Shown piece after piece: positions 15,677 through 27,107 of a stretch of DNA of 64,000 nt (position 1 is the stretch's first letter; every line of letters begins with the position of its first letter). The position numbers were made by a program, and so were the translations under genes. The stretch is taken from positions 62,001 to 126,000 of the forward strand of contig CALJVT010000007.1 in assembly GCA_937773555.1 (NCBI GenBank). The letters run 5' to 3'. A model generated the notes under the pieces. That model saw nothing but the letters and a program-made list of their open reading frames with translations, searched no databases and had not been told where the DNA came from. This stretch comes from an uncultured Pseudomonadales bacterium (GTDB lineage: Bacteria > Pseudomonadota > Gammaproteobacteria > Pseudomonadales > Balneatricaceae).

Positions 15677-18049
15677 TTAGCCTCTTAAGCTCGCACCAGC
15701 GTGTTGAGATAGGTGTTTAACCACCTGTTCGACCCATTGGTTTACTTCATCATCAGTAAGAGTGCGCTCTGGGTGCTGCCACGTCAAGCCTAAAGCAAGA
15801 CTTTTTTGTCCATTTTCAATGCCTTGGCCTTGGTAAACATCAAATAACCGCACCGACTTAAGCCATTCCCCAGCACTGGATTCAATGTTCTGAGTCACTT
15901 TAGCGACACTGGTTTTCTGATCCAATACAATGGCTAAGTCACGGCGCATTTCTGGAAACTTAGATAAGGTCTCATAAGCAGGGAGCATTCCCATGCTAAT
16001 CGACGCTAGGTCCACCTCAAACATAAACACTGGGCCGTCTAGGCCTAGGTCTTTAACAAGGCCTGGATGCATTGCGCCAATGTAGCCTATGGTTTTGTCA
16101 GCTAATTGGACAGCAGCACTTTGTCCTGGATGCAAGGCTAAGTGCTCTTCAGCTTCAAAGGAGAACCTTTGGCCACTAATTTCAAGTAAAGATTCAAGGT
16201 CACCTTTTGCATCGAAGTAATCAACCTGTTCAGCTTTGCCATGCCAGCTTTCTGGATGTCGTGAGCCATAGATTAAACCTGCAAACACATCTTGCTGCTG
16301 CAAGCCTTGCTTACTAGGAATAAAGCGCTGGCCCGTTTCAAATAAGCGCACACGTGATTGTTGGCGGTTTTGATTATGCTGCAGTGCCTTTACTAAACCA
16401 GGCCATAAGCTTGTGCGCATTACCGCCATGTCAGCAGAAATGGGGTTAAGCAGTTCCACTGGCTTGTTTTGATCATCAAACTTGGCCAACAAGCCGGGTT
16501 CTACCATGCTATAGGTAATCGCTTCTTGATATCCACAGCTCACCATATGCCGACGCAAAACAGATAGAGGACGCTCTACTTCTGATTTACTTGGGATTTC
16601 CATAGTTGCCACAGGATTAGTACTAGGCAAATTGTTGTAGCCATAGACCCGCGCCACCTCTTCCACAAGGTCTGCTTCTATGGCGATATCAAAACGCCAC
16701 GATGGTGCGGTGAAAGTCCAACCGTGATCATCTGATGAAACTAAGGTAAGGCCAAGACGCGTAAGAATATCAAGCACCTTTTGATGAGGAATTTTATAAG
16801 CTAACAACGATTCTAAGCGCGCTTTACGCAGTGTCACTTTACTAAGGCTTGGTAAGTGTTCTGCCGAAACTTGCTCTACAATAGGGCCTGCCTCACCACC
16901 AACAATACTTTGCAACAACATGGTTGCTCGGTCTATGGCTTTTCGCTGTAGATCATAATCTACGCCACGCTCAAAGCGGTGAGATGCATCCGTGTGTAAT
17001 CCATAACTACGGGCTTTACCAGCAATACTAATCGGGTTGAAAAAAGCGGCTTCCAAGAATACATTGTGAGTGCCTTCACCCACTCCTGTATCGGCGCCAC
17101 CCATAATGCCCGCCATGCCCAATACACCCTCGTTATCAGCAATCACTAAGGTCTCATTCGTCAGTTCAACTTTTTGACCGTCAAGCAAAGTTAGGCTTTC
17201 ACCTTGGCTTGCCATGCGCACGATGATAGAGCCATTGACCTTGTCCAAGTCATAGGCATGCATGGGCTGGCCCATTTCTAGCAAAATATAGTTGGTTACA
17301 TCTACTACGGGGTCGATACTACGAAGGTCACAACGGCGCAATTTTTCTTGTAACCACAATGGCGAAGATTGAGTAATATCAATGTTATTTAACACCCGAC
17401 CTAAAAACCGTGGGCAGTGCTCTGGAGCACTCACCTTAACAGGAAAGACATCGTCTACCTGCGGTGCTAATTCTGGGTGTTCTGGGGCTGTTACATCCAG
17501 TGAATTAAGCACTCCCACTTCCCGCGCAAGGCCAGCTATACTTAAGCAGTCACCACGATTGGGGGTTAGGTCTACATCAATTATTTTGTCATTAAGGTTG
17601 AGATACTCACGAACATCAGTGCCTATGGGTGCATCAGCTGCCAACTCCATGATGCCCTCGTTTTCGTCACTAATCTCTAGCTCTGCAGCTGAACATAGCA
17701 TACCAAAAGATTCTTCTTGGCGTAGCTTTGCTTTTTTAATTTTGAAATTGCCAGGCAATACTGCGCCCACTGTGGCAAACGCAACTTTAATGCCCACACG
17801 GGCATTGGGTGCACCACACACTACTTGAATTTCTGTAGCACCATCACTAACCTGACACACACGCAGTTTGTCAGCATTTGGGTGCTGCTGCGCACTCATA
17901 ATTTCGCCTACGATGACGCCACTAAATTCGCCAGCGGCAGACTCTACATCATCCACTTCTAGGCCAGCTAGAGTGATTTGAGCTATCAATTCATCACTGC
18001 TTAATGCTGGGTTAACCCATTCACGAAGCCATTGTTCACTAAATTTCAT
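15677..18049 (-). CDS. pheT: Phenylalanine-tRNA ligase beta subunit
   Basis: At 790 residues it matches the bacterial type. It has an N-terminal tRNA-binding OB domain (about 40-150, HPNADKLRVCQV), B3/4 and B5 domains in the middle, a catalytic-like core and a C-terminal FDX-ACB domain (from about 695). It forms the alpha2-beta2 enzyme with PheS and holds the editing site in B3/4. It starts 20 bases after pheS in the same operon. Confidence 0.97.
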   Translation of the reverse strand: MKFSEQWLREWVNPALSSDELIAQITLAGLEVDDVESAAGEFSGVIVGEIMSAQQHPNADKLRVCQVSDGATEIQVVCGAPNARVGIKVAFATVGAVLPGNFKIKKAKLRQEESFGMLCSAAELEISDENEGIMELAADAPIGTDVREYLNLNDKIIDVDLTPNRGDCLSIAGLAREVGVLNSLDVTAPEHPELAPQVDDVFPVKVSAPEHCPRFLGRVLNNIDITQSSPLWLQEKLRRCDLRSIDPVVDVTNYILLEMGQPMHAYDLDKVNGSIIVRMASQGESLTLLDGQKVELTNETLVIADNEGVLGMAGIMGGADTGVGEGTHNVFLEAAFFNPISIAGKARSYGLHTDASHRFERGVDYDLQRKAIDRATMLLQSIVGGEAGPIVEQVSAEHLPSLSKVTLRKARLESLLAYKIPHQKVLDILTRLGLTLVSSDDHGWTFTAPSWRFDIAIEADLVEEVARVYGYNNLPSTNPVATMEIPSKSEVERPLSVLRRHMVSCGYQEAITYSMVEPGLLAKFDDQNKPVELLNPISADMAVMRTSLWPGLVKALQHNQNRQQSRVRLFETGQRFIPSKQGLQQQDVFAGLIYGSRHPESWHGKAEQVDYFDAKGDLESLLEISGQRFSFEAEEHLALHPGQSAAVQLADKTIGYIGAMHPGLVKDLGLDGPVFMFEVDLASISMGMLPAYETLSKFPEMRRDLAIVLDQKTSVAKVTQNIESSAGEWLKSVRLFDVYQGQGIENGQKSLALGLTWQHPERTLTDDEVNQWVEQVVKHLSQHAGASLRG

Positions 18050-18069
18050 GTCTATCTCTCGATCAAAGA

Positions 18070-19077
<1,008 letters not shown>

Positions 19078-19087
19078 CTAAAACAAG

Positions 19088-19117
19088 ACAGGGGAAGAGT
19101 TTGCACTCTTCCCCTGT
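19088..19117 (-). terminator. Hairpin between rplT and pheS, terminator or attenuator
   Basis: A 13-bp perfect stem (ACAGGGGAAGAGT with its complement) and TTGC loop is followed on the minus strand by CTTGTTTTA. Two smaller hairpins precede it in the rplT-pheS gap (CTAACC..GGTTAG and ATCCTC..GAGGAT). In E. coli this spot holds the pheM leader attenuator. I see no Phe-rich leader peptide here. Confidence 0.75.
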
Positions 19118-19189
19118 TTCTAATCCTCGTTAGAGGATACGAAGGTAGTTTAATCTATGCTAACCAAGGTTAGTGTTAGATCAACCAGC

Positions 19190-19546
19190 TTAAGCGAGTG
19201 CCGCTTTAGCCTTCTCTACGATCGCTGTGAATACCGCTTTGTCGTGAATGGCTAGGTCTGCCAATACTTTGCGGTCGATCTCGATTGAAGATTTCTTCAA
19301 ACCAGAAATCAAACGGCTGTAAGACAACCCGTTCATACGCGCACCGGCGTTTATACGAGCAATCCATAGAGCACGAAACTGACGCTTACGTTGACGACGG
19401 TCGCGGTAGGCATATTGGCCAGCTTTGATTACTGCTTGCTTAGCAACACGAAATACACGACTACGTGCACCGTAATAGCCTTTAGCCAGCTTGAGGATCT
19501 TCTTATGACGACGGTGTGCTTGGACACCACGTTTTACGCGAGACAT
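19190..19546 (-). CDS. rplT: 50S ribosomal protein L20
   Basis: The 118 residues match the family length. The basic N-terminus ([20 protein letters not shown]) and [20 protein letters not shown] are characteristic. It binds 23S rRNA early in assembly and is translated just after rpmI, 25 bases downstream. Confidence 0.98.
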   Translation of the reverse strand: MSRVKRGVQAHRRHKKILKLAKGYYGARSRVFRVAKQAVIKAGQYAYRDRRQRKRQFRALWIARINAGARMNGLSYSRLISGLKKSSIEIDRKVLADLAIHDKAVFTAIVEKAKAALA

Positions 19547-19571
19547 TATACTTCTCCTTACCAGTGACTAA

Positions 19572-19766
19572 TTAGATATACGGCAACATGCGCTTTACTA
19601 ATGGCTTATCTGCAGCACTAATCTGCAAAGTGCCACGTAAATGACGCTTACGCTTGGTACTCTTTTTGGTCAAAATATGACTGGTGAAGGACTGACGGTG
19701 TTTAAAGCCGTTAGCAGTTTTCTTGAATCGTTTTGCAGCGCCGCTGCAAGATTTCATCTTAGGCAT
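19572..19766 (-). CDS. rpmI: 50S ribosomal protein L35
   Basis: The protein is 64 residues from the ATG at 19766 ([20 protein letters not shown]). The start is fixed by the family and by GGAG 8 bases upstream; a codon 18 bases earlier is only a frame extension. It is highly basic, with the typical ...RHLRGT... tail. It forms the infC-rpmI-rplT unit. Confidence 0.97.
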   Translation of the reverse strand: MPKMKSCSGAAKRFKKTANGFKHRQSFTSHILTKKSTKRKRHLRGTLQISAADKPLVKRMLPYI

Positions 19767-19857
19767 TACATTTACTCCACGCATTCGTTGATTGTTAATG
19801 AAGACGCATTTAAGAACCTAAACCCTTAAGTGGTCTCCCGAATGTAGCGTTTAACGG

Positions 19858-20397
19858 CTACTTTCTTTTCTTTGGTGCCAAAACCATAGTCAATTGACGG
19901 CCTTCCATCTTCGGATATTGCTCTACTCCAGCGTATTCGGCCAAATCGACCTCTACACGCTTGAGTAATTCCATACCCAATTCTTGGTGTGCCATCTCAC
20001 GACCACGGTAACGCAAGGTTACTTTCGTCTTGTCACCATTCTCTAGGAAACGGATCAGGTTGCGTAGTTTTACCTGATAATCTCCTACATCAGTCCCTGG
20101 ACGGAACTTGATTTCTTTCACTTGCGTCTGCTTTTGCTTCTTTTTAGCAGCCGCTTTTTGTTTTTTCACTTCAAACACTTGTTTGCCGTAGTCCATGATC
20201 TTACAGACCACAGGCTCAGCATCGGCTGCAATCTGAACTAGATCCAGCTTGGCTGCTTCTGCCATTACTAGTGCTTCAGCTACAGTAACAATACCGACTT
20301 GTTCGCCGTCGGCACCGATGAGGCGACATTCTATCGCTTCAATATGTTCGTTAATTGTTGGGCGTTTTGCTTTGCCCTTAGTATATTCCCGTTTAAT
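19858..20397 (-). CDS. infC: Translation initiation factor IF-3, AUU start
   Basis: The protein is 179 residues when begun at ATT (20397-20395), which has GGAGAT at the right distance and gives the family N-terminus [16 protein letters not shown]. The first ATG in frame is 44 codons later and would remove half the N-domain. Domains are the N-lobe (to about 75), a lysine-rich linker and the C-lobe ending [10 protein letters not shown]. The rare AUU start is the known self-control device of infC: IF-3 rejects it when abundant. Confidence 0.97.
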   Translation of the reverse strand: MKREYTKGKAKRPTINEHIEAIECRLIGADGEQVGIVTVAEALVMAEAAKLDLVQIAADAEPVVCKIMDYGKQVFEVKKQKAAAKKKQKQTQVKEIKFRPGTDVGDYQVKLRNLIRFLENGDKTKVTLRYRGREMAHQELGMELLKRVEVDLAEYAGVEQYPKMEGRQLTMVLAPKKRK

Positions 20398-20435
20398 TTC
20401 GGTATCTCCGTTAATTCATAATTTGAAACGTATAT

Positions 20436-22355
20436 TTACGTTTCACTGCGGCCTAGTTTGGCGATATCTGCATTAAGCAGATCGGCAAACGATTCTAGGC
20501 TCATATTACCCAAATCTTCACCCGTACGAGTTCGTACAGTGACAGATTGAGTTTCAACTTCCTTATCACCAATAACTAGCAAATAAGGAACTTTAAGAAT
20601 TGTGTGCTCGCGGATTTTAAAGCCTACCTTTTCGTTTCTCAAGTCCGCAGAGGCCCTAAAGCCCATTTTTGTTAAGTTTTCTGCAACTTCTTTGCAAAAA
20701 GGGGCCTGTTTGTCCGTAATATTCAAAATTGACACTTGTTTGGGTGCTAACCAAGGCGGCATAGCACCGGCGAAGTTTTCGATCAAAATACCTAAAAACC
20801 GCTCAAATGAACCTAAAGTTGCCCGATGCAACATCACCGGAACTTCACGATCACCTGCTTCGTTTACAAACTGTGCATCAAGACGGCCTGGCATAGAAAA
20901 GTCTACCTGAATAGTGCCACACTGCCAAACTCGGCCAAGGCAATCCTTCAAAGAGAATTCAATCTTAGGGCCATAAAAAGCACCCTCACCTGGCAAAATA
21001 TCAAAGGGCAGTTGTTTAGCATTTAGTGCTTCTTCTAAAGCAGCCTCCGCACGATCCCAAACTTCATCAGCACCAACTCGCTGCTCTGGCCGAGTAGACA
21101 ACTTTAGAATGACATCGTCAAAGCCAAAGTCTTGGTACACGTCGTACAAAAAGTCAATGAATCGAGCCACTTCATCTTGCATCTGGCTTTCAGAACAGAA
21201 AATATGGCCATCGTCTTGAGTAAAGGCACGAACACGCATAATGCCATGCAACGTGCCAGAAGGTTCATTGCGATGGCATGAGCCAAACTCGGCCATGCGA
21301 ATAGGTAACTCTTTGTAGCTCTTCAAACCTTGATTAAAAATCTGTACATGACATGGGCAGTTCATGGGCTTAACAGCATAGTCACGGTTTTCAGAAGACG
21401 TGGTGAACATCATCTCAGAAAACTTATCCCAATGGCCAGAACGTTCCCAAAGGCTGCGATCAACCACTTGTGGCGTTTTCACCTCTTGGTAGCCACCTTC
21501 AATCTGACGCTCACGCATGTAACGCTCAACCACTTGGTAGATTGTCCAGCCATTGGGATGCCAAAATATCATCCCCGGGGCTTCTTCTTGGGTGTGGAAT
21601 AAATCTAGCTTTTTACCTAGCTTGCGGTGGTCGCGTTTTTCTGCTTCTTCTAAGCGGTGCAAATAGGCTTTAAGGTCTTTTTTGTCTGCCCACGCTGTGC
21701 CGTAAACACGCGTTAGCATGGCATTGTTAGAATCACCACGCCAGTAGGCACCCGCAACCTTCATTAGCTTAAACGACTTGATATGGCCAGTAGACGGAAC
21801 ATGAGGGCCACGGCATAAGTCGGTAAAGCCACCTTGACTATAAAAAGACAGGTCTTCTTCGCCAGGAATACTGTCAATAATCTCTACTTTGTAGTCTTCA
21901 CCAAGGTCTTTGAAAAATCCAACCGCATCAGCGCGGCTCATAATGCGGCGCTCAACTTTAAGGTTTTCTTTAGTCAAAGCTTTCATACGAGCTTCAATTT
22001 TAACTAAATCTTCTGGGGTAAATGGACGCTCATAAGCAAAGTCATAGAAAAAACCATCTTCAATCACTGGGCCAATGGTCACCTGAGCGCCAGGAAACTC
22101 ATCCTGAACTGCTTGGGCCATCATGTGCGCACACGAATGACGAATGACTTCAAGCCCTTCTTCATCCTTTGAAGTCACAATAGCAAGAGCGGCATCTTCA
22201 GTAATGACATAACTGGTATCAACTAACTCGCCCAACACCTTGCCAGCTACAGCAGCTTTAGCAAGCCCTGGGCCGATGTCAAAAGCAACGTCATGGATTG
22301 TAACAGGCGCGTCAAAAGACCGCTGACTGCCATCAGGAAGAGTAATTATCGGCAT
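20436..22355 (-). CDS. thrS: Threonine-tRNA ligase
   Basis: The protein is 639 residues from the ATG at 22355 ([10 protein letters not shown]), which has AAGGAAA 8 bases upstream; the frame runs 29 codons further without support. Domains are an N-terminal TGS domain (1-62), the editing domain with [11 protein letters not shown], a class II core with the zinc site starting at MNCPCH, and a C-terminal anticodon-binding domain (from about 540). It heads the thrS-infC-rpmI-rplT run. A tRNA-mimic hairpin lies 20-40 bases upstream of the start. Confidence 0.97.
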   Translation of the reverse strand: MPIITLPDGSQRSFDAPVTIHDVAFDIGPGLAKAAVAGKVLGELVDTSYVITEDAALAIVTSKDEEGLEVIRHSCAHMMAQAVQDEFPGAQVTIGPVIEDGFFYDFAYERPFTPEDLVKIEARMKALTKENLKVERRIMSRADAVGFFKDLGEDYKVEIIDSIPGEEDLSFYSQGGFTDLCRGPHVPSTGHIKSFKLMKVAGAYWRGDSNNAMLTRVYGTAWADKKDLKAYLHRLEEAEKRDHRKLGKKLDLFHTQEEAPGMIFWHPNGWTIYQVVERYMRERQIEGGYQEVKTPQVVDRSLWERSGHWDKFSEMMFTTSSENRDYAVKPMNCPCHVQIFNQGLKSYKELPIRMAEFGSCHRNEPSGTLHGIMRVRAFTQDDGHIFCSESQMQDEVARFIDFLYDVYQDFGFDDVILKLSTRPEQRVGADEVWDRAEAALEEALNAKQLPFDILPGEGAFYGPKIEFSLKDCLGRVWQCGTIQVDFSMPGRLDAQFVNEAGDREVPVMLHRATLGSFERFLGILIENFAGAMPPWLAPKQVSILNITDKQAPFCKEVAENLTKMGFRASADLRNEKVGFKIREHTILKVPYLLVIGDKEVETQSVTVRTRTGEDLGNMSLESFADLLNADIAKLGRSET

Positions 22356-22374
22356 GATATTTCCTTGATCAGTG

Positions 22375-22395
22375 GTGGCCCCTACCAAAGGCCAC
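22375..22395 (-). promoter_or_regulatory. Putative thrS translational operator, tRNA-Thr anticodon mimic
   Basis: On the minus strand the hairpin has arms GTGGCC and GGCCAC around TTTGGTAGG. If the first T pairs with the last G of that stretch, a 7-base loop TTGGTAG remains. This has U at position 33, GGU at 34-36 (the tRNA-Thr(GGU) anticodon) and a purine at 37. It spans -40 to -20 from the thrS start, just above the ribosome site. In E. coli, ThrRS represses its own mRNA through an anticodon-like arm in this position. Confidence 0.6.
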
Positions 22396-22519
22396 TTGGG
22401 GTAAAACGCTGTTACAATTAACGCTGTATCAAACAGCAGCAACCATAGCGCAAAAAATGAAGCGTGATTTTACCTGCATTCAACTTTAAGAACAACCTTT
22501 TCAAGCCCTTGCGGCAATC

Positions 22520-23251
22520 CTAACCCACCTCAGCAACGTTAAACTTGGTTCTATCCTCCAACATAGACATTGAGTAACGAATATGGGCCTGAGCTGCTGC
22601 TTTTGCTGCCTCGCCATCACGCACCATGAGCGCTTCATAAATAGCATGATGTTGCGTACCAATCGCTACTGAAACTTCGCCAGACAAGGTTAAATCTCGC
22701 CCTGCAACACTATACAATGTGCCATAAATGGCATTAAAAAACTGTGCATAATATAATTGGCTCAGGGACACAATAATAAGGCTATGGCTAGATTCTGCAA
22801 TGAGCATATGGAACTTTAAGTCTGCCTTTGCACGCTGAAGGGCATTTCCACGGCGCTGCGCCATTAGCTTATACTCATGGCCTATGGCAGCCAACTGTTC
22901 ATCAGTAGCGTGTTCACAGGCGCATTGAACAGCCGCTCCATCCAACACTAATCGCATTTCCATAACGGACAGCTGTAACGCAACCGAATTGCGCTCGACA
23001 CCCCTCATGGGGCCGGCAAACTGGGCTTCAAACAAATTATTCACATAACAACCCGAACCATGGCGGCTAGTAATTAGTCCTTTAACCTCTAGGCCGTTAA
23101 TCGCTTCACGCAAACAGGTTCTAGATACACCAAAACGCGCCATAAGTTTTAACTGCCCAGGTAGCCTATTACCGGGTAACCATCGACACTGACGAATATC
23201 CTCTTCGATGGCACGACTGATCATTTTAACTTTGTTCATAAATATACTCAT
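22520..23251 (-). CDS. GntR-family (FadR/FCD) transcriptional regulator
   Basis: The 243-residue protein has an N-terminal winged helix-turn-helix (about 10-75: LMARFGVSRTCLREAINGLEVKGLI) and a C-terminal helical FCD ligand domain (about 90-230) with the metal/ligand residues typical of LldR-like regulators. It is divergent from the 2-hydroxyacid dehydrogenase at 23451, which it most likely controls. In the shared promoter, TTGGTCAGATCA near 23254 resembles a TNGTNNNACNA-type operator with one mismatch. It sits downstream of nothing on its own strand. Confidence 0.88.
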   Translation of the reverse strand: MSIFMNKVKMISRAIEEDIRQCRWLPGNRLPGQLKLMARFGVSRTCLREAINGLEVKGLITSRHGSGCYVNNLFEAQFAGPMRGVERNSVALQLSVMEMRLVLDGAAVQCACEHATDEQLAAIGHEYKLMAQRRGNALQRAKADLKFHMLIAESSHSLIIVSLSQLYYAQFFNAIYGTLYSVAGRDLTLSGEVSVAIGTQHHAIYEALMVRDGEAAKAAAQAHIRYSMSMLEDRTKFNVAEVG

Positions 23252-23450
23252 ATTTTGGTCAGATCACTTTAACCTATTTAACATCTAGCTACTAGAGCCT
23301 AAGCAGCACCAAGGGCATAATGATTTTGGTGCTGTTTTACAGCAGCCAAAGTTTAACAAGTGATTTGGTCTATAGAACAACACAGTGTTAGGGTTAAAGC
23401 CCTAAAACGTTTAGACGGTTTCTAAAGCAACCACAAGTAGAGAAAATAAA

Positions 23451-24587
23451 ATGGATTCGCGCTACCCCTCAATCGAAATGCTAGCCGAGCGCGCAAAACA
23501 GCGCATGCCAGGCTTTGCCTATGATTACCTCACCGGGGGATGCTTTTCCAACATCAACCTCGCTCGCAACACGAAAGAAATACGCGACATCCAACTTCGT
23601 CCACATTACTTACGTGGTTTCAATGGTGCCTCACAACAAACCACGCTATTTGGTAAAACCTACGACTCACCCTTTGGCATAGCACCCGTTGGGCTTCAGG
23701 GGCTCATGTGGCCAAAGTCTTGTGAGATTTTGGCAAAGGCAGCCAAGCAGCATAATGTGCCGTTTTGCCTTAGCACTGTAGGTACTGCAAGTATCGAAAC
23801 CATTGCCGATATTACTGAAGGTGATTTTTGGTTCCAACTCTATCACCCCGCAGAAAATGTATTGCGCGACAAACTCCTTGCGCGGGCTGCTCAGGCGGGC
23901 TGTAAAACCCTAGTATTGCTGGCCGACACCCCTACTTTTGCCTACCGCCCAAAGGAAATTAAAAACGGCCTTTCTATCCCACCGCAAATGACCTTGGCCA
24001 ATATTCTACAAATAGCCACTCATCCAAGGTGGGCGATAGAGCAACTTTTGGCAGGGTCACCTGAGTTCAAAACCATGAAACCTTACATTCCAGATGGCCT
24101 CAACATGCAGCATCTTGGCCTATTTATGAATAAGACTTTTTCTGGGCGCTTAACTGAAGATAAAATTAAAGCCATTCGCGAACAGTGGCCGGGTAACCTA
24201 GTGATCAAAGGGATCGTTAATCCAGAAGACGCAGAGATAGCCATTAAACTGGGTGTTGACGGTTTAATTGTGTCAAATCATGGCGGCAGACAGTTAGATT
24301 CTGGACAATCTACCATTAAACCACTTGCAGAGCTGGCAAAAAAATACAGCGATACTGTAACACTAATGATGGACGGAGGGATTCGTTCAGGTGCAGATGT
24401 TGCTTCCAGTTTGGCCTCAGGTGCAAGGTTTACTTTTCTTGGCAGAGCGCCAATGTTTGGGGCATGTGCCATGGGAGACCAAGGTGGCAATCAAGTGCTA
24501 GAGATATTCAAACGCCAACTTCAGCAGGTTATGGAGCAGGTGGGATGTGAAAAAGTTGAAGACTTTCCCAAGCATTTGATCAGTTGA
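23451..24587 (+). CDS. FMN-dependent 2-hydroxyacid dehydrogenase (LldD-like)
   Basis: The 378-residue (S)-2-hydroxyacid dehydrogenase of the lactate/mandelate/glycolate family is a TIM barrel with FMN. The active-site block SNHGGRQLD holds the catalytic His and substrate-binding Arg. The phosphate-binding stretch DGGIRSGADV and LGRAPMFG follow. It would oxidise an L-2-hydroxyacid and pass electrons to the quinone pool or oxygen. The divergent GntR/FCD regulator suggests lactate-type induction, but the exact substrate is not shown by the sequence. Confidence 0.88.
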   Translation: MDSRYPSIEMLAERAKQRMPGFAYDYLTGGCFSNINLARNTKEIRDIQLRPHYLRGFNGASQQTTLFGKTYDSPFGIAPVGLQGLMWPKSCEILAKAAKQHNVPFCLSTVGTASIETIADITEGDFWFQLYHPAENVLRDKLLARAAQAGCKTLVLLADTPTFAYRPKEIKNGLSIPPQMTLANILQIATHPRWAIEQLLAGSPEFKTMKPYIPDGLNMQHLGLFMNKTFSGRLTEDKIKAIREQWPGNLVIKGIVNPEDAEIAIKLGVDGLIVSNHGGRQLDSGQSTIKPLAELAKKYSDTVTLMMDGGIRSGADVASSLASGARFTFLGRAPMFGACAMGDQGGNQVLEIFKRQLQQVMEQVGCEKVEDFPKHLIS

Positions 24588-24695
24588 TCACGCAAATAAA
24601 CGGGCACAAAGACAAGCTCACCCCAGTTAAAAAAAGACGCACTATTTAGCTGAAAATAGAACAAACAAAGACAACCAGACAGCCCCACCAACAGC

Positions 24696-27107
24696 CTAAA
24701 ACAAACCCAACTGTCGCTCAGTGATACTGGCGAAACTATCATTTAGAAAAGGGAGTATGCCATCAACTACTGGCTCTATTTGACGATCGATATAATGCTC
24801 ATAATCGTAATTTTTAGGCGCCATTTCTAATGGCTCTGGCCCTGTAAGAGTGATCACATACTCTATCCAACCCCCGTTAGCATAAGCTGATGGCAGTTGG
24901 TTTTCTAGCCGCCAAGCCTCTGCTTTACGTGCCGCTTGAACGTGTGGTGGGACATTTTTTTGGTATTCGGCTAAGGGCCTTCGCAGGCGTTTTCTGTACA
25001 CCAGCTTATGGTCTAACTCACCAGATCTTACTTGTGTTAACAAAGGCTTAATCAGGTCCAGATATGGTTCGTCGTTAAATACGCGCTGATAAAGCTGCGC
25101 CTGCAGGTCTTTTGCCAACTTGGTCCAATCTGTACGCACTTGCTCTAAGCCTTTAAAGAGCATCTTAGACGTTCCATCGGGCGCAACAGTAACACCGGCA
25201 TAACGTTTTTTACTACCTGTTTCTTGTCCTCTTATAGTGGGCATAACAAAGCGACTAAAGTATGTTTCAAACTCTATTTCTAAATAACTTTTGAGGTCAA
25301 ACTCCACTTTTAAATGATGACTCCACCACTCATTAAGCTCCTTTGCCAGCTCATTGCCTTTAGCTTGCACTTTAGCTAAGGAGATCGCTTCGTCGCCTAA
25401 CCACACAAATACAGAATCTGTATCTCCATAGATCACCTGCATACCTTGCTGCTGTATAAGGTCTTTGGTTTGATTCAAGATGGCGTGGCCACGCAAGGTA
25501 ATAGAGCTGGCTAAACGCTGGTCATAAAAACGGCAAACACTTGAACCCAGTACGCCATAACACGAATTCATAACAATTTTTATAGAGGTGGACAGTGGCG
25601 TATTTTTGTTGGCCTTGGCCACATCTCTTGCTGCCCAAAGCTCAGCAATAATATCCGGCAAGATGCTTTGATTCCGGCTAAATTGAGCGCCTTTGTATCC
25701 ACTAATAGCCTTGTCCACGTTGTTAGCTACACCGACATTATGCAGGCCTTGAATTAACCCTAACGGATCAATTTTGAAGCTACGAATAATGCTGGGGTAA
25801 AGGCTTTTAAAGTCTAATACTAGTACGTTGCGGTAAAGCCCAGGTTTAGAATCCATCACAAACCCACCCGGGCTGTCCCCTGCCTGACCAGACGCAAATG
25901 CAGGGGCAACATAGCCTTGGCGGTGTAAGCGAGGCAAATATAGATGATCAAAGGCCTGAGACGAGCCCCCCACTCTATCCATTGGCAAACCCGTTAGCCG
26001 CGCACGTTCTATTAAAAAAGCCATTAAATTGGCTTTAATAAAAATATCCCATACCAAGCGGCAATCTTCTAAGTTATAGCTCACCAATGAGCTTGGATCT
26101 TCACGATACATACGTTGAATTTCTTCGCCACGGTCTTGCGGCTTGGTTATGTCCTTACCACGTCCCAGTAATTGCCTTGCTACATTTTCTAACGAAAACG
26201 ATTCAAACTGCCATGTTGCAGAACGCATTACTTCAATGCCATCTAAAGCCACACGGCCCGGCATATAGAGCTTTGCTGGGCGATTACCCTGCCCTGCACG
26301 CCAGCGTATTTCCTCACCACCTCGGCCCAACCGCAAACGCACACCTAACTCTCGCGCCCGAGCACACAGTATTTGAAAATCAAACTGCACTAGGGCCCAA
26401 CCAATAATTGCATCTGGGTTATAGTCCAGTAACCACTGACTAAATTGCTTTAACAATTGCCTTTCGTTGGCACACACTTGGGTATACTGGGGTAGGTCTT
26501 TAATGTTTTCCTTAGGCATACTAGCAGGCCAATGCAACCAAACCACCTGCACAGGCGACTGATTCTCCATGCCTTGGTTTTCAGTGCTATAGACGGCAAT
26601 GCTATGGATTGTTTTACCATCCATAGTGGTTTCAATGTCTAGCGACACTGTCTTAATAGCGGGAGTGTATTCACAGCTTTTAACTCTAGCATCCGCTAAA
26701 ACACCGTTAATAGGTGGTGCGTCAGACACTAGGCTGGCACTAATAAAGCGCTCCATAAGATAACGTTCTTGGGGCTGAATGTCTTGTTCCATAAGGCTAA
26801 TATTCGCCTCACTTAGCAAGCCACACACCTGCTGAAAAAATTTATGGTTAGACATATAAAGAGCCACGGCAGGCTCGTGCTGAAAGGTCTTAAGCCCTAA
26901 GGATTGAAACCGCCACATGGTGTCTGGTAATGCCATAGACTGCATTAATTTTTGCGCCTGGCCTTGCTGAGACAAAGGCAAGAAACAAACTGCCTCTTGC
27001 TGGGTTTGCCGCAGGCACACTGGGCCATTTTCAGTAGCTAGCCAATAGTTAAGGTTGATCCCTTTATCGGTATCTTGGCTATGGCGGGAAAGCACAAACC
27101 CTTTCAT
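24696..27107 (-). CDS. polB: DNA polymerase II (family B)
   Basis: The 803-residue repair polymerase has a proofreading exonuclease with Exo I (SLDIETT), Exo II (DAIIGWALVQFD) and Exo III (YNLEDCRLV). Polymerase motifs are A (DFKSLYPSII), B (IVMNSCYGVLG) and C (YGDTDS), then the KKRYAGV motif. The length agrees with E. coli Pol II. In E. coli the gene is LexA-controlled; I do not see a convincing LexA box in the 300 bases upstream here. It is convergent with the dehydrogenase gene. Confidence 0.96.
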   Translation of the reverse strand: MKGFVLSRHSQDTDKGINLNYWLATENGPVCLRQTQQEAVCFLPLSQQGQAQKLMQSMALPDTMWRFQSLGLKTFQHEPAVALYMSNHKFFQQVCGLLSEANISLMEQDIQPQERYLMERFISASLVSDAPPINGVLADARVKSCEYTPAIKTVSLDIETTMDGKTIHSIAVYSTENQGMENQSPVQVVWLHWPASMPKENIKDLPQYTQVCANERQLLKQFSQWLLDYNPDAIIGWALVQFDFQILCARARELGVRLRLGRGGEEIRWRAGQGNRPAKLYMPGRVALDGIEVMRSATWQFESFSLENVARQLLGRGKDITKPQDRGEEIQRMYREDPSSLVSYNLEDCRLVWDIFIKANLMAFLIERARLTGLPMDRVGGSSQAFDHLYLPRLHRQGYVAPAFASGQAGDSPGGFVMDSKPGLYRNVLVLDFKSLYPSIIRSFKIDPLGLIQGLHNVGVANNVDKAISGYKGAQFSRNQSILPDIIAELWAARDVAKANKNTPLSTSIKIVMNSCYGVLGSSVCRFYDQRLASSITLRGHAILNQTKDLIQQQGMQVIYGDTDSVFVWLGDEAISLAKVQAKGNELAKELNEWWSHHLKVEFDLKSYLEIEFETYFSRFVMPTIRGQETGSKKRYAGVTVAPDGTSKMLFKGLEQVRTDWTKLAKDLQAQLYQRVFNDEPYLDLIKPLLTQVRSGELDHKLVYRKRLRRPLAEYQKNVPPHVQAARKAEAWRLENQLPSAYANGGWIEYVITLTGPEPLEMAPKNYDYEHYIDRQIEPVVDGILPFLNDSFASITERQLGLF

